From positions 558,001-622,000 of the forward strand of contig NZ_WUMV01000001.1 in NCBI RefSeq assembly GCF_009826895.1: DNA of 64,000 bases, in the 5' to 3' direction. Below the pieces are notes generated by a model. It was given only the letters and a program-made list of their open reading frames with translations. It did not search any database and was not told the origin of the DNA. The translations under genes were made by a program, and so were the position numbers. The DNA comes from Stappia sediminis. GTDB taxonomy: Bacteria > Pseudomonadota > Alphaproteobacteria > Rhizobiales > Stappiaceae. Below are positions 38,932 to 47,183 of the stretch, piece after piece. The first letter of the stretch is position 1. The number at the start of each line of letters is the position of its first letter.

Positions 38932-39591
38932 TCACGCCTGTAGAACGACGATCGGCGTATCGTTCGGCACGCGCGAGGCAAGGTCGATCACGTCCTGATT
39001 GAGAAGGCGCACGCAGCCGGAGGAAACCGCCTTGCCGATCGACCATTCCTCCAGGGTGCCATGCACGCGGTATAGCGTGTCTCGCCCGCCTTCGAAGATA
39101 TATAGCGCGCGGGCGCCAAGCGGGTTTTGAAGGCCGGGCGGCATGCCGTTTCTGAATTTCTCCAATTCCGGCTGGCGGTCTACCATTTCGGAAGGCGGTG
39201 TCCAGGTCGGCCAAGCCTTCTTGTAGGCGATCCGCGCGCGTCCGCCCCAGGAAAAGCCGTCGCGCCCGATGCCGCAGCCGTAGCGCAGCGCCTTGCCGTT
39301 TTCCATCACCAGATAGAGATAGCGGTTTGGCGTATCGACGACGAGCGTGCCGGCCCGTTCCGGTGTCGGATAGTCAACGACGCGGCGGTAGTAGGCGGGA
39401 TCGACCTTGTTGAGATCCACGGCGGGAACCGGAAATTCCTCATTCGGTTGGGGGCCGTACATCGTCAGATAATAGGGATCCTGAGCGGGAGAAAGCGGCG
39501 CACGCTGCTGAGTGCCGACGCACCCCGCCAGCATCAGGCTTGCGGCGCCGGTCACGAAATGGCGCCGGTTTATGGAAATCTTGTTCGTCAT
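38932..39591 (-). CDS. L,D-transpeptidase (ErfK/YbiS family), predicted Tat-type lipoprotein
   Basis: 219 residues. The N-terminus combines an RRHF twin-arginine-like motif (residues 9-12) with a lipobox LAGC (C24), suggesting an exported lipoprotein. The YkuD domain contains RAGTLVVDTPNRYLYLVMENG and the catalytic H177 (YRVHGT) and C193 (SSGCVRL). It cross-links peptidoglycan or anchors proteins to it in the periplasm. It is the intact counterpart of the disrupted family member at 15725-16418. Start 39591 was chosen because the signal sequence begins there. Confidence 0.93.
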   Translation of the reverse strand: MTNKISINRRHFVTGAASLMLAGCVGTQQRAPLSPAQDPYYLTMYGPQPNEEFPVPAVDLNKVDPAYYRRVVDYPTPERAGTLVVDTPNRYLYLVMENGKALRYGCGIGRDGFSWGGRARIAYKKAWPTWTPPSEMVDRQPELEKFRNGMPPGLQNPLGARALYIFEGGRDTLYRVHGTLEEWSIGKAVSSGCVRLLNQDVIDLASRVPNDTPIVVLQA

Positions 39592-39719
39592 GATGTCTCT
39601 ACGTTGCATTCGGATGCAATCAAATCGCCAATTGCGGCAGGGTGGCGGCAAGGCGAAGCGTGCAGGGCTGATCTTCCGTATGCGAATGGCTCAGCCCTCG
39701 GCCGCGCGGACCTTCAGCT

Positions 39720-40052
39720 TCAAGCGTCGAGATGCCGGGGAGGCGGCGTATCCGCAATCCGAGCGACCTCTTCGCCGAGCGAAACGCTGATCCCGTAAAA
39801 GATGTTCCGAACGCCGGGCGATGCCATGCCGGGCTTCGTCGCATGAACAATGACGTCGAGGCAGATCTTGCCTTGGCAGGCCCTGTGCCCCGAATGTGTG
39901 GACGAAACGGAAGAGGCGAGCGCGACCGCCTCGACCCGCGCATCGGGCGCTCGTTCCATGCCCTTCGCCATGCTTGCCATGAAGGGATGCGCGGCCACCA
40001 GCGCAAACAACAGCAGGCAAAGGGCCGGTATATGTGCGAGGCGCGAGATCAT
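39720..40052 (-). CDS. Small secreted protein, unknown
   Basis: 110 residues. The N-terminus (LAHIPALCLLLFALVAAHPFMASMA) is a signal peptide or anchor. The mature part has a Cys/His-rich stretch, SGHRACQGKICLDVIVH, that could bind a metal. No family recognised. Its start codon and ribosome site (TGAGG) are both inside a perfect hairpin described separately, so translation is probably controlled. Codon usage looks chromosomal. An overlapping open frame on the opposite strand is a less likely gene. Confidence 0.55.
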   Translation of the reverse strand: MISRLAHIPALCLLLFALVAAHPFMASMAKGMERAPDARVEAVALASSVSSTHSGHRACQGKICLDVIVHATKPGMASPGVRNIFYGISVSLGEEVARIADTPPPRHLDA

Positions 40053-40090
40053 TACCGTCGTTTACCTCAACGTGAGGAACGACGGTAATG
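40050..40090 (-). promoter_or_regulatory. 39-41 bp palindrome enclosing ribosome site and start codon
   Basis: Read on the minus strand, CATTACCGTCGTT pairs with AACGACGGTAATG, and inside them CCTCA pairs with TGAGG over a CGT loop. The last three bases are the ATG of the gene at 40052 and TGAGG is its only ribosome site, so the RNA hairpin would sequester both. As DNA, it is equally an ideal operator. Its core TTTACCTCAACGTGAGGA closely matches the palindrome upstream of 43217. Confidence 0.7.
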
Positions 40091-40097
40091 ACTCCTG

Positions 40098-40113
40098 CTC
40101 ACGATATCGTGAG
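40098..40113. terminator. Perfect 16-bp palindrome downstream of gpt
   Basis: CTCACGATATCGTGAG is a perfect palindrome between the gpt stop and the next gene on the minus strand. It could be a weak gpt terminator (no T run follows on the minus strand) or an operator half of the regulatory region at 40050-40090. Confidence 0.4.
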
Positions 40114-40127
40114 AAAATTCGCCAGGC

Positions 40128-40637
40128 TTAGCCCGCCGTGCCGTGAGAAATCGGCGGCTGGAACTGCCAACCCATGTCCCAAGGGAAATAGATCCAGGTG
40201 TCCTGCGAAACCTCGGTGACGAAAGTGTCGACCATCGGCCGGCCCGTGGGTTTGGCATAGACGGTGGCGAAGTGGGCTTCGGGTAGCATGTCACGCACGA
40301 CTTTCGCCGTCTTGCCGGTGTCGGTCAGATCGTCGATGACGAGCACCGCCTTGCCCTTGCCGCCGTCGAGGTTGATAACCTTCGGGTCGATCGGCTTGAG
40401 GACCTTGAGCGCGCCTTGCTCGTCATAGTCGTGATAGGAGGCGATGCAGACGCTCTCTATCAATCGAATGCCAAGCTCACGGGCCACGATCGCCGCCGGC
40501 ACGAGGCCGCCGCGGGTGATGCAGACGATAGCTTCCCACTTTCCCTGGCCCGACAGGCGCCAGGCGAGCGCGCGGCAATCGCGGTGAAACTGGTCCCAGG
40601 AGACGGGAAAGGCTTTTTGTTGTTGCGGGTTTTCCAT
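40128..40637 (-). CDS. gpt: Xanthine (xanthine-guanine) phosphoribosyltransferase
   Basis: 169 residues. The PRPP-binding loop is [37 protein letters not shown] and [12 protein letters not shown] are XGPRT-specific, the latter being the purine-contacting C-terminal stretch. It salvages xanthine and guanine to their nucleotides in the cytoplasm. ATG 40637 follows GGAAGAAG. The cinA-like gene 32 bp upstream is on the same strand and is probably co-transcribed. Confidence 0.93.
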   Translation of the reverse strand: MENPQQQKAFPVSWDQFHRDCRALAWRLSGQGKWEAIVCITRGGLVPAAIVARELGIRLIESVCIASYHDYDEQGALKVLKPIDPKVINLDGGKGKAVLVIDDLTDTGKTAKVVRDMLPEAHFATVYAKPTGRPMVDTFVTEVSQDTWIYFPWDMGWQFQPPISHGTAG

Positions 40638-40669
40638 TGTCTTCTTCCGGCAATGCAAGTGGCTGGAGA

Positions 40670-41431
40670 CTATTCGGATTTGACGGCGGCGGCGACAGCG
40701 TCGGCAACCGCGCCGGTCGCACGGGTAAGAAGCTCCTCGTCGCGGGAGCGTACGACCACCTGGGTGTTGAAGCGACCGTCTATCGAGCGGGGATAAGAGC
40801 CGATCATGACACCTGGATGGGCGTCCTGGATGTCCTTCAAAGCGCCTGCGATACGGCTTTCCGGCAGGTCGGCATTGACGGTGCGCGAAAGCATTTTGCG
40901 TCCGGTCCTGAGGGTTGGCGCGATAGCGTCGAGCATGGCCTGCATGATGGAGGGAATGCCCGCCATCACGTGGACATTGCCGATGCGAAAGCCGGGCGCC
41001 TTGGAGACGGCGTTCTCGATCAGGTCCGCACCTTCCGGGATACGCGTCATCTTCAGGCGCGCCTCGGTCAGTTGGCCTTCCGGGTAGAAGTTCTTCAAGA
41101 TCGCCACCGCGCGAGGATCGAAATCGATGTCGACGCCGAAGGCCTTGGCGATGGCATCGGCGGTTATGTCGTCATGAGTGGGGCCGATGCCGCCGGATGT
41201 GAACACATAGGTGTAGCGGGCGCGAAGATCGTTGACGGCCTCCACGATACGCTCCTCGACGTCCGGCACCACGCGAACCTCGGCAAGGTCGATGCCGAGT
41301 TCGGTCAGATATTCGGCCAGGTAGCCGATGTTCTTGTCCTTGGTGCGCCCGGACAGGATCTCGTCGCCGATAACGAGGAAACCGGCCGTAACGGTTTCCT
41401 GACCCTGTTCGGCTGTCTGATCCTTGCTCAT
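40670..41431 (-). CDS. CinA N-terminal-like molybdopterin-binding (MoCF) domain protein
   Basis: 253 residues. [23 protein letters not shown] opens the MoeA/MogA-like fold, with [25 protein letters not shown] as the signature loop and [21 protein letters not shown] after it. CinA proteins with the C-terminal PncC deamidase are longer; this one has only the N-terminal domain, the version linked to NAD or FAD nucleotide hydrolysis. Start 41431 follows GTGAAGGGC. It precedes gpt by 32 bp. Confidence 0.88.
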   Translation of the reverse strand: MSKDQTAEQGQETVTAGFLVIGDEILSGRTKDKNIGYLAEYLTELGIDLAEVRVVPDVEERIVEAVNDLRARYTYVFTSGGIGPTHDDITADAIAKAFGVDIDFDPRAVAILKNFYPEGQLTEARLKMTRIPEGADLIENAVSKAPGFRIGNVHVMAGIPSIMQAMLDAIAPTLRTGRKMLSRTVNADLPESRIAGALKDIQDAHPGVMIGSYPRSIDGRFNTQVVVRSRDEELLTRATGAVADAVAAAVKSE

Positions 41432-41540
41432 GCCCTTCACTTTCCCCGACGGTTGCGCGATTGCCGGAAATGAGAGCAAATCCCTTTACCGGAAGTGCCG
41501 CTCAGGCTCAAGGCACGGATGCGTCATGCGGGCGTTTGCC

Positions 41541-42719
41541 TCACTCCGGTTTCCAGCCGAAGAGCCAGTCGTAGCGGGCAAGCATTTTCTCCTGGGGCAT
41601 GCGGGCGAGCACCGCATCGCGCGCGAGCGAGCCCGGATAGCCGAGATGATAGATGCGATCGTTTTCCGCTGCCGTGCGCATCACCTTGTCCACGCGCGTC
41701 CGGCGCGTTTCCTCGTATTCGGAAAGGGCCGACGGAACGTCATCCGCTTCGCGCAGGCATGAGGCGATAACGGCGGCATCCTCGATCGCCATGGCCGCCC
41801 CTTGGGCGACAAAGGGAAGCATCGCGTGCCCGGCATCGCCCAGGAGCGCAACCCGCCCGTCGACCCGGATGTCACCCGGCTCCATGGCGCAAAGCGCCCA
41901 TTTGAGCCAGCTTTCCGGCAGGTCGAGCAAATGCACGAGCTCTTTCGGCCAGTCGGCGAAACGCGGCAGGAGTCTGTTCTTGTCGGCGGGCGTGGACCAG
42001 CCTTCTTCTTCCCATTCCTCCTGGATGATGGCGACGATGTTGAAGGTGCTTCCGCCCTGGAGCGGGTAATGCACCACATGGGCTTTCGACCCCATCCATA
42101 GACCGGTGCAATCACGCCATTCCGCCGGAACGTCGTCCATCGGCACCACCGCGCGATAGGCCGTACGCCCGGTAAACGCCGCCTGACGCATTTTCATGAC
42201 GCGCCGGCGCACGGTCGACCACACGCCGTCGGCCCCTATCAAGGCCGGCGCGCGCAAGTGATCCCGCCCTTGTTCTGTTTCCAGATGAACCAGAACCCCC
42301 GTTTCGTCCTGTTCGGCATCGCGAAGGGAAACGCCAAGCCGCAGGCTTATTCCGGATTGTGCGGAGACCGCGTCAAGCAGGATGGACTGCAAATCCGCCC
42401 GGTGGATGAGGAGATACGGGGCGCCGTGACGTTCCTCGATCACATCGCCAAGCGGCACGCGCGCGATATCCTTGCCCGAGCGGGCGGACATGAGCCGGAC
42501 CGCCTCGGGGCGGAAGGCGGCCGCACGCAATTCATCCTCAAGGCCGAGCCCGCGCAGGACGTGGATCGCATTCGGAGAAAGCTGGAGTCCCGCACCTACG
42601 GCCTCAAGCTTCGCCGTGCGCTCGATGATCGTGACCGGTTGTCCGGCGCCTGCGATAGCAAGGGCGGCGGTGAGGCCGCCGATGCCACCCCCGGCGATCA
42701 CTATCGGAGAATCGCTCAT
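41541..42719 (-). CDS. Class A FAD-dependent monooxygenase (salicylate/3-hydroxybenzoate hydroxylase-like)
   Basis: 392 residues. FAD Rossmann motif VIAGGGIGGLTAALAIAGAG at 6-25, the DG motif GADGVWSTVR near 163-172 and the GD motif LLGDAGHAMLPFVAQGAAMAIEDA near 298-320. These define single-component aromatic hydroxylases using NAD(P)H. The substrate pocket cannot be read by eye, so salicylate, 3-hydroxybenzoate, kynurenine-type or nicotinate substrates are open. GGAGCCGGGAAT precedes the ATG. The zinc-finger gene 48 bp upstream lies on the same strand. Confidence 0.9.
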   Translation of the reverse strand: MSDSPIVIAGGGIGGLTAALAIAGAGQPVTIIERTAKLEAVGAGLQLSPNAIHVLRGLGLEDELRAAAFRPEAVRLMSARSGKDIARVPLGDVIEERHGAPYLLIHRADLQSILLDAVSAQSGISLRLGVSLRDAEQDETGVLVHLETEQGRDHLRAPALIGADGVWSTVRRRVMKMRQAAFTGRTAYRAVVPMDDVPAEWRDCTGLWMGSKAHVVHYPLQGGSTFNIVAIIQEEWEEEGWSTPADKNRLLPRFADWPKELVHLLDLPESWLKWALCAMEPGDIRVDGRVALLGDAGHAMLPFVAQGAAMAIEDAAVIASCLREADDVPSALSEYEETRRTRVDKVMRTAAENDRIYHLGYPGSLARDAVLARMPQEKMLARYDWLFGWKPE

Positions 42720-42767
42720 ATTCCCGGCTCCGCGCGGCGTCGCTCAGAAGAGGGCTCTACCGCGCCT

Positions 42768-43013
42768 TCAGGCGGCTTCCGGCGACCAGAGGCAGTCTTC
42801 CGGGTCCGCCTGGTATTCCGCAAGCTTCCCGTTGAAGCGGTAAAGCGTGGAGCAATAGGGGCAAACGATCTCTTCGTCCTTGCCCATGTCCAGGAAGACA
42901 TGCGGATGATCGAACGGCGGCCTTGCCCCGACGCACTGGAATTCCTTCGCGCCGATCTGGATGACCTCTATGCCGCGATCGTTCTGGAAATGAGGGACGA
43001 CTTTGTCCGCCAT
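42768..43013 (-). CDS. zf-CHCC zinc-finger protein (NDUFS6-like)
   Basis: 81 residues. The zinc ligands C27-x8-H36-x14-C51-x2-C54 are seen in KEFQCVGARPPFDHPH and EEIVCPYCSTLYRF. This is the domain of the mitochondrial complex I accessory subunit NDUFS6 and its alphaproteobacterial homologues. A role with respiratory complex I is the likely inference, although no nuo genes are nearby. Start is ATG 43013 or GTG 43022; neither has a clear ribosome site. Confidence 0.88.
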   Translation of the reverse strand: MADKVVPHFQNDRGIEVIQIGAKEFQCVGARPPFDHPHVFLDMGKDEEIVCPYCSTLYRFNGKLAEYQADPEDCLWSPEAA

Positions 43014-43194
43014 GGATGTCACTGCCCGTGTTGCGTATCATGGTCTTTCGCGCGGACAATACCCATGCCGCGCCGCCTTGGGTAGGGGTAAGGTGCCGTT
43101 TTTTCGCCTGTATCTTTCCGGCCGGGGCCCAACTCTTTCCGGGCTTTCCTATTTCGCCGCCAGCTACTATCTTACGGGACTCCCAATTTGCCGT

Positions 43195-43208
43195 TTACGT
43201 CAACGTAA
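43195..43208. promoter_or_regulatory. MerR-type palindromic operator upstream of the alpha/beta hydrolases
   Basis: TTACGT-CA-ACGTAA is a perfect palindrome directly abutting the AAGG ribosome site of the gene at 43217. It resembles operators of MerR-family regulators of acyl-CoA/branched-chain catabolism (LiuR-like), but no such regulator is encoded nearby, so the identity is inference. 18 of 21 bases of its extended form agree with the site at 40061-40081. Confidence 0.5.
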
Positions 43209-43216
43209 GGATCGTC

Positions 43217-43966
43217 ATGCCGAGCTTTTCCTCCGATGGCCTCAGGATCGCCTTTCTCGACGAGGGTGAGGGCGAGCCGATCCTGCTGATCCACGGGTTC
43301 GCCTCCAACAAGGCGGTCAACTGGGTCTACACGGGCTGGGTGGACATGCTCGTGAAAGACGGGCGGCGGGTGATCGCGATCGACAATCGCGGACATGGCG
43401 AAAGCGAGGGCACCCACGACCCGGCCGATTACGGTGCGCCGGCAATGGCGGAGGATGCTTTTCGCCTGCTCGACCATCTCGGCATCGAATCCGCCGACGT
43501 GATGGGCTATTCGATGGGAGCGCGCATTTCCGCATTCCTGACGCTCAACCATCCAGAACGGGTGAAACGCGTGGTCTTCGGTGGGCTCGGCTACGGAATG
43601 ATCTCCGGCGTCGGCAGCCCGGAGCCTATCGCCGAAGCGCTGGAGGCGAAAAGCCTTGCCGATGTGAGCGATCCGACCGGCAGGGCATTCCGCGCCTTCG
43701 CGGACCAAACGAAGTCCGATCGCATGGCGCTTGCCGCCTGCATGCGCTCCTCCCGACAGAAGATCAGCGAGGAAGAGGTTTCGCGCATCGAACAGCCGGT
43801 GCTCGTCGCCGTCGGCACGAAAGACGATATCGCCGGTTCGCCGCAGAAACTTGCAGCACTCATGCCGAATGCGAAAGTGCTGGAGATCACGGGCCGCGAC
43901 CATATGCTCGCCGTCGGCGACAAGGTCTACAAGGCGGGCGTGCGCGAGTTCCTGGAGCAAAGCTGA
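43217..43966 (+). CDS. Alpha/beta hydrolase 1
   Basis: 249 residues. The oxyanion region is PILLIHGFASNK, the nucleophile elbow GYSMGARISAF (Ser in G-x-S-x-G), an acid-position D in VAVGTKDDIAG and the catalytic His in TGRDHMLAVGD. The start is ATG 43217 directly behind the palindromic site with AAGG. Its stop overlaps the start of a second hydrolase (TGATG at 43964-43968), so the two are coupled. Substrate unknown; the control site suggests acyl or ester catabolism but is not proof. Confidence 0.9.
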   Translation: MPSFSSDGLRIAFLDEGEGEPILLIHGFASNKAVNWVYTGWVDMLVKDGRRVIAIDNRGHGESEGTHDPADYGAPAMAEDAFRLLDHLGIESADVMGYSMGARISAFLTLNHPERVKRVVFGGLGYGMISGVGSPEPIAEALEAKSLADVSDPTGRAFRAFADQTKSDRMALAACMRSSRQKISEEEVSRIEQPVLVAVGTKDDIAGSPQKLAALMPNAKVLEITGRDHMLAVGDKVYKAGVREFLEQS

Positions 43967-44835
43967 TGGAGGCAAGGCGCGTGGATTTCATTGGCGCGAA
44001 TGGAAACCGCCTTGTCGCGGATAAATACGGCTCTTCAGGACGCCCGGTCTTGCTGCTTCATGGCGGCGGACAGACACGGCACGCCTGGGACGCGACGGGA
44101 AAACATCTGGCCGAAGGCGGGTTGCAAGCCTGGTCGGCGGACCAGCGTGGCCACGGCGACAGCGAATGGGAGCCCGAGGGCAAATACGCCTTTGACGACT
44201 TCGCGCGCGATGTCGTCGTCATGTCGGACCGCATCGCCGAGGAGACCGGAGAACGCCCCATCGTCATCGGCGCATCGCTCGGCGGCATCGCAGGGATGCT
44301 GGCGGAGGGCAAACTCAGGCCCGGCACCCTGTCGGCCCTTGTGCTGGTCGACATCACGCCGAGGGTGGACCCCAACGGCGTTTCCAGGATCATCGACTTC
44401 ATGGCCGACAAAATGCACGAGGGTTTCGCGACCGTCGAAGAGGCGGCGGATGCGATCGCGAGCTACCTGCCGCACCGCGCGCGCCCCTCAACCCTGGACG
44501 GGCTGAAGAAGAATCTCCGTCTTCACGACGACGGGCGCTACCGCTGGCACTGGGACCCGAAGTTCATCGAAAGCCGGCATGCCGAAGACGCGCATCCCGG
44601 CAAGCTCGAGAACGACCTCGTGGCTGCCGCGGAAGCGCTGCGCGTTCCCTCGCTCCTCGTTCGCGGAAAGCGCTCGGAGCTTGTCAGCGACGACCATGTC
44701 GAGGAGTTTCTGTCGCTGGTTCCGCATGCCGAATTTCACGACGTCCAGGGGGCGGGACACATGGTCGCCGGCGACAAGAACGACGCTTTCGCCGATGCCG
44801 TTATCGGCTTCCTGACGCGCCTTCAGGCGGCCTGA
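43966..44835 (+). CDS. Alpha/beta hydrolase 2
   Basis: 289 residues. LLLHGGGQTRHAW holds the oxyanion HGGG, GASLGGIAGML the nucleophile Ser, and GAGHMVAGDKND the catalytic His. The fold and spacing match esterases/lipases or C-C hydrolases related to peroxidase-type (non-haem haloperoxidase) hydrolases. It overlaps the previous hydrolase by one base. The two have only the fold in common, so they are not recent duplicates and may act on successive substrates. Confidence 0.9.
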   Translation: MEARRVDFIGANGNRLVADKYGSSGRPVLLLHGGGQTRHAWDATGKHLAEGGLQAWSADQRGHGDSEWEPEGKYAFDDFARDVVVMSDRIAEETGERPIVIGASLGGIAGMLAEGKLRPGTLSALVLVDITPRVDPNGVSRIIDFMADKMHEGFATVEEAADAIASYLPHRARPSTLDGLKKNLRLHDDGRYRWHWDPKFIESRHAEDAHPGKLENDLVAAAEALRVPSLLVRGKRSELVSDDHVEEFLSLVPHAEFHDVQGAGHMVAGDKNDAFADAVIGFLTRLQAA

Positions 44836-45197
44836 ATGGGTGTGTTGCATGGGGTTACGCTACGTTCAGAAATAGATTCAACGAACTGGAAACGCAGAGT
44901 CATTTGAGGCGTCTGCGACGTTTTCATGCAGTTCAGAATCAGATTCAAGTTCGCCTTGCGGACCTGAGAAAGCGATTCAAGGAACGCCGGCCATGGCTTG
45001 CCGGGGAATCCGAAATCCCGATTGCGCTTCACCGCTGTGAATTCGACGTTTTTCATGTAGCCGGACGGCTATTCGGCGTTGACACATGCCCAACGAAAAA
45101 CACTTGCAATATGAGCGGGATAGAGCGAGTGCACCTCAACTCGCGTCTTTGGTTCTACCCGGTTGCTCGCCTGGCCCGCCCTGGGGCGCAAGCGGCT
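44836..45197. other. 362-bp intergenic region with an 18-bp imperfect direct repeat
   Basis: GTTCAGAAATAGATTCAA at 44864-44881 recurs at 44931-44948 as GTTCAGAATCAGATTCAA (16 of 18 bases). CAGATTCAA also echoes the stem of the palindromic element at 16194-16269. Short open frames here lack ribosome sites and family character, so I call no gene. Confidence 0.45.
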
Positions 45198-46019
45198 TTA
45201 CCGGCCTGAAAAGCGTGGGGCGCGCTTTTCCAGGAAGGCGCTTCTGCCTTCCGCGAAATCCGCACTGTCGAAACAGGCGTCGGCCATGGCTTGAACCATG
45301 TCCCAGTCGGCCTCTTCCGGGTCGCCGGTGACTGCATCGATCGCCGCCTTGGCGGCCTTCAAGGTCAACGGTGCGTGTCCGGCGATCGCCTGAAGGAATT
45401 CGGCGATTTCGATTTCCAGCGCTCCCGCCGCGACCTCGCGATCGATCAGGCCGATGCGCAATGCCTCTTCGCTGCCGATGCGGGCCGCCGTGTAGAAGAG
45501 CAGTTTCGCGCGGGCAGGACCGATGAGCTTCACGATGTCACGCACGGCTTTCGGCGGGTAGCCGACGCCGAGCTTTCCGGCAGGAATTCCGAACCGGCTG
45601 CCGGCCTCGGCGATGCGGATATCGCAGGCTGCGGCAAGGCCAAGGCCACCGCCCAGGCAAAACCCGCGGATCATGGCAACCGTCGGCTTCGGGCACTCAC
45701 GCAAGGCGGAAAAGGCGGCGGCATTGGAATCCTCATATGCGCGCGCGGATGCCGCATCCTTCCTGACCGTTTCGAATTCGGAAATATCCGCTCCAGCGAC
45801 GAAGGTCTCGTCGCCAGCGCCTTTCAGCACGACGACGCGTACAGCTTCGTCACCGGCAAGGCCGGCAAGCGCTTTCGGGATCGCCTGCCACATGGCAAGC
45901 GTTACCGCGTTCCGGCGCGACGGATTGTCGATCGTGATCCAGCCTATCGGGCCTTTCACGGCGGTTGTGATGCGGCCTTGATCCCGTTCAGGTTTCGAAG
46001 GTGTGTCGGAAGGGGGCAT
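45198..46019 (-). CDS. Enoyl-CoA hydratase/isomerase family protein
   Basis: 273 residues. Crotonase motifs FVAGADISEF (first oxyanion glycine-alanine region), FCLGGGLGLAAACDIRIAE (second) and ARFGIPAGKLGVGYPP-type stretch read here as SRFGIPAGKLGVGYPP. The family hydrates enoyl-CoAs or performs related CoA-thioester chemistry in fatty-acid or amino-acid degradation. It stands alone between the hydrolase pair and cysE. No ribosome site is obvious before the ATG at 46019; an in-frame later start is possible. Confidence 0.88.
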   Translation of the reverse strand: MPPSDTPSKPERDQGRITTAVKGPIGWITIDNPSRRNAVTLAMWQAIPKALAGLAGDEAVRVVVLKGAGDETFVAGADISEFETVRKDAASARAYEDSNAAAFSALRECPKPTVAMIRGFCLGGGLGLAAACDIRIAEAGSRFGIPAGKLGVGYPPKAVRDIVKLIGPARAKLLFYTAARIGSEEALRIGLIDREVAAGALEIEIAEFLQAIAGHAPLTLKAAKAAIDAVTGDPEEADWDMVQAMADACFDSADFAEGRSAFLEKRAPRFSGR

Positions 46020-46223
46020 ATGACGATCCGTGCTTGAATTCCAGGAAACAAGACCCCATAGGGCCGCGACGGGCCGCGGTGGTCAATTGGGCCGATGATC
46101 GAGGTGGCGGGCTTTCCGGCCTGAACCGAGAGGTAAGAGAAAAGAAACCCTTTTCGCTTGGTTTGGTGGATGATTGGCCTATGTTAGTCGCAAATGCGCA
46201 TGGCTTGAGAAGGAGAGTTGCCC

Positions 46224-47051
46224 ATGCCGCAGTCATCGAATCCCGCTGGTGCGGTCGAACTGCCGCGCCACGACCCGGTCTGGGAACGGCTTCGTGACGA
46301 AGCGAACGCGATGGTGGCCTCCGAGCCGGCACTTGCGTCCTTCGTCTATGAGACCGTCCTCAATCACGAGCAGCTTGAGGAAGCCGTCATCCATCGGATC
46401 GCGGAACGCCTGGGGCATGTCGTCGTATCCGCCAGCCTGATCCGCCAGACCTACCTGGAGGCGCTGGCCGACGAACCCCAGCTCGGTGCGGCATTTCGCG
46501 CCGATATGGCAGCCGTCTATGATCGCGACCCTGCCTGCACCCGCTTTCTGGAACCCGTTCTTTATTTCAAGGGCTTTCACGCGATCCAGACACACCGCCT
46601 GGCGAACTGGCTCTGGCGCAAGGGGCGTGAGGACTTCGCGCTTTACCTGCAAAGCCGTTCCTCGGAAGTGTTCCAGGTCGACGTACATCCGGGCGTGCCG
46701 ATGGGACGCGGCATGTTCATCGACCACGCGACCGGCGTGGTGATCGGCGGAACGGCGGTGATCGAGGACAATGTCTCGATCCTGCAGAATGTGACGCTGG
46801 GCGGCACGGGCAAGGTGTCGGGCGACCGTCACCCGAAGATCCGCCACGGGGTGCTGATCGGCGCCGGCGCGAAGGTGCTTGGCAACATCGAGGTCGGCCA
46901 TTGCTCAAAGGTCGCGTCCGGTTCGGTCGTGTTGAAGGACGTCCCGCCCAACTCGACGGTTGCCGGCGTCCCGGCGAAAGTCGTCGGTGAGGCGGGATGC
47001 GCGGAACCTTCAGTCTCGATGGATCAGCTTCTGGGATCCGGAAGCAACTGA
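46224..47051 (+). CDS. cysE: Serine O-acetyltransferase
   Basis: 275 residues. An N-terminal helical SATase domain (LASFVYETVLNHEQLEEAVIHRIAERLG) precedes left-handed beta-helix hexapeptides with catalytic-site DVHPGVPMGRGMFIDHATGVVIGG and VTLGGTGKVSGDRHPKI. It makes O-acetylserine for cysteine synthesis and normally binds CysK through its C-terminus. ATG 46224 follows GAAGGAGAGTTGCCC. DUF3126 follows downstream behind a stem-loop (47090-47156). Confidence 0.94.
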   Translation: MPQSSNPAGAVELPRHDPVWERLRDEANAMVASEPALASFVYETVLNHEQLEEAVIHRIAERLGHVVVSASLIRQTYLEALADEPQLGAAFRADMAAVYDRDPACTRFLEPVLYFKGFHAIQTHRLANWLWRKGREDFALYLQSRSSEVFQVDVHPGVPMGRGMFIDHATGVVIGGTAVIEDNVSILQNVTLGGTGKVSGDRHPKIRHGVLIGAGAKVLGNIEVGHCSKVASGSVVLKDVPPNSTVAGVPAKVVGEAGCAEPSVSMDQLLGSGSN

Positions 47052-47089
47052 GGCCGTCAGCCGGAACGCGTGGTTTTTGGATACGAGGC

Positions 47090-47156
47090 TTGGAAAAGAT
47101 GGCCAACCCGGTTGGCAGCGCGCCACGAATGTGTAGGGTCGCGCCATCCTTTCCAA
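47090..47156 (+). promoter_or_regulatory. Stem-loop in the cysE-DUF3126 spacer
   Basis: TTGGAAAAGATGGC (47090-47103) pairs with GCCATCCTTTCCAA (47143-47156) with a single mismatch that would be a G-U pair in RNA. CCAACC-C-GGTTGG forms an inner hairpin. It ends 27 bp before the DUF3126 start and could stabilise, process or regulate the downstream message. Confidence 0.5.
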
Positions 47157-47183
47157 CTTTTAAGCCGACGATGGAGGCGCACC

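Noticed and set aside
44904-45209. Short open frames between the hydrolases and the enoyl-CoA hydratase
   Set aside because: No ribosome sites, arginine-rich composition and no motif.
47079-47111. GGATACGAGG and TGGCCAACCCG also occur inside the MITE at 9950-10215
   Set aside because: Two 10-11 base matches at different spacing (about 22 versus 127 bases) without the terminal repeats. This could be chance or a very decayed copy and cannot be supported by eye.
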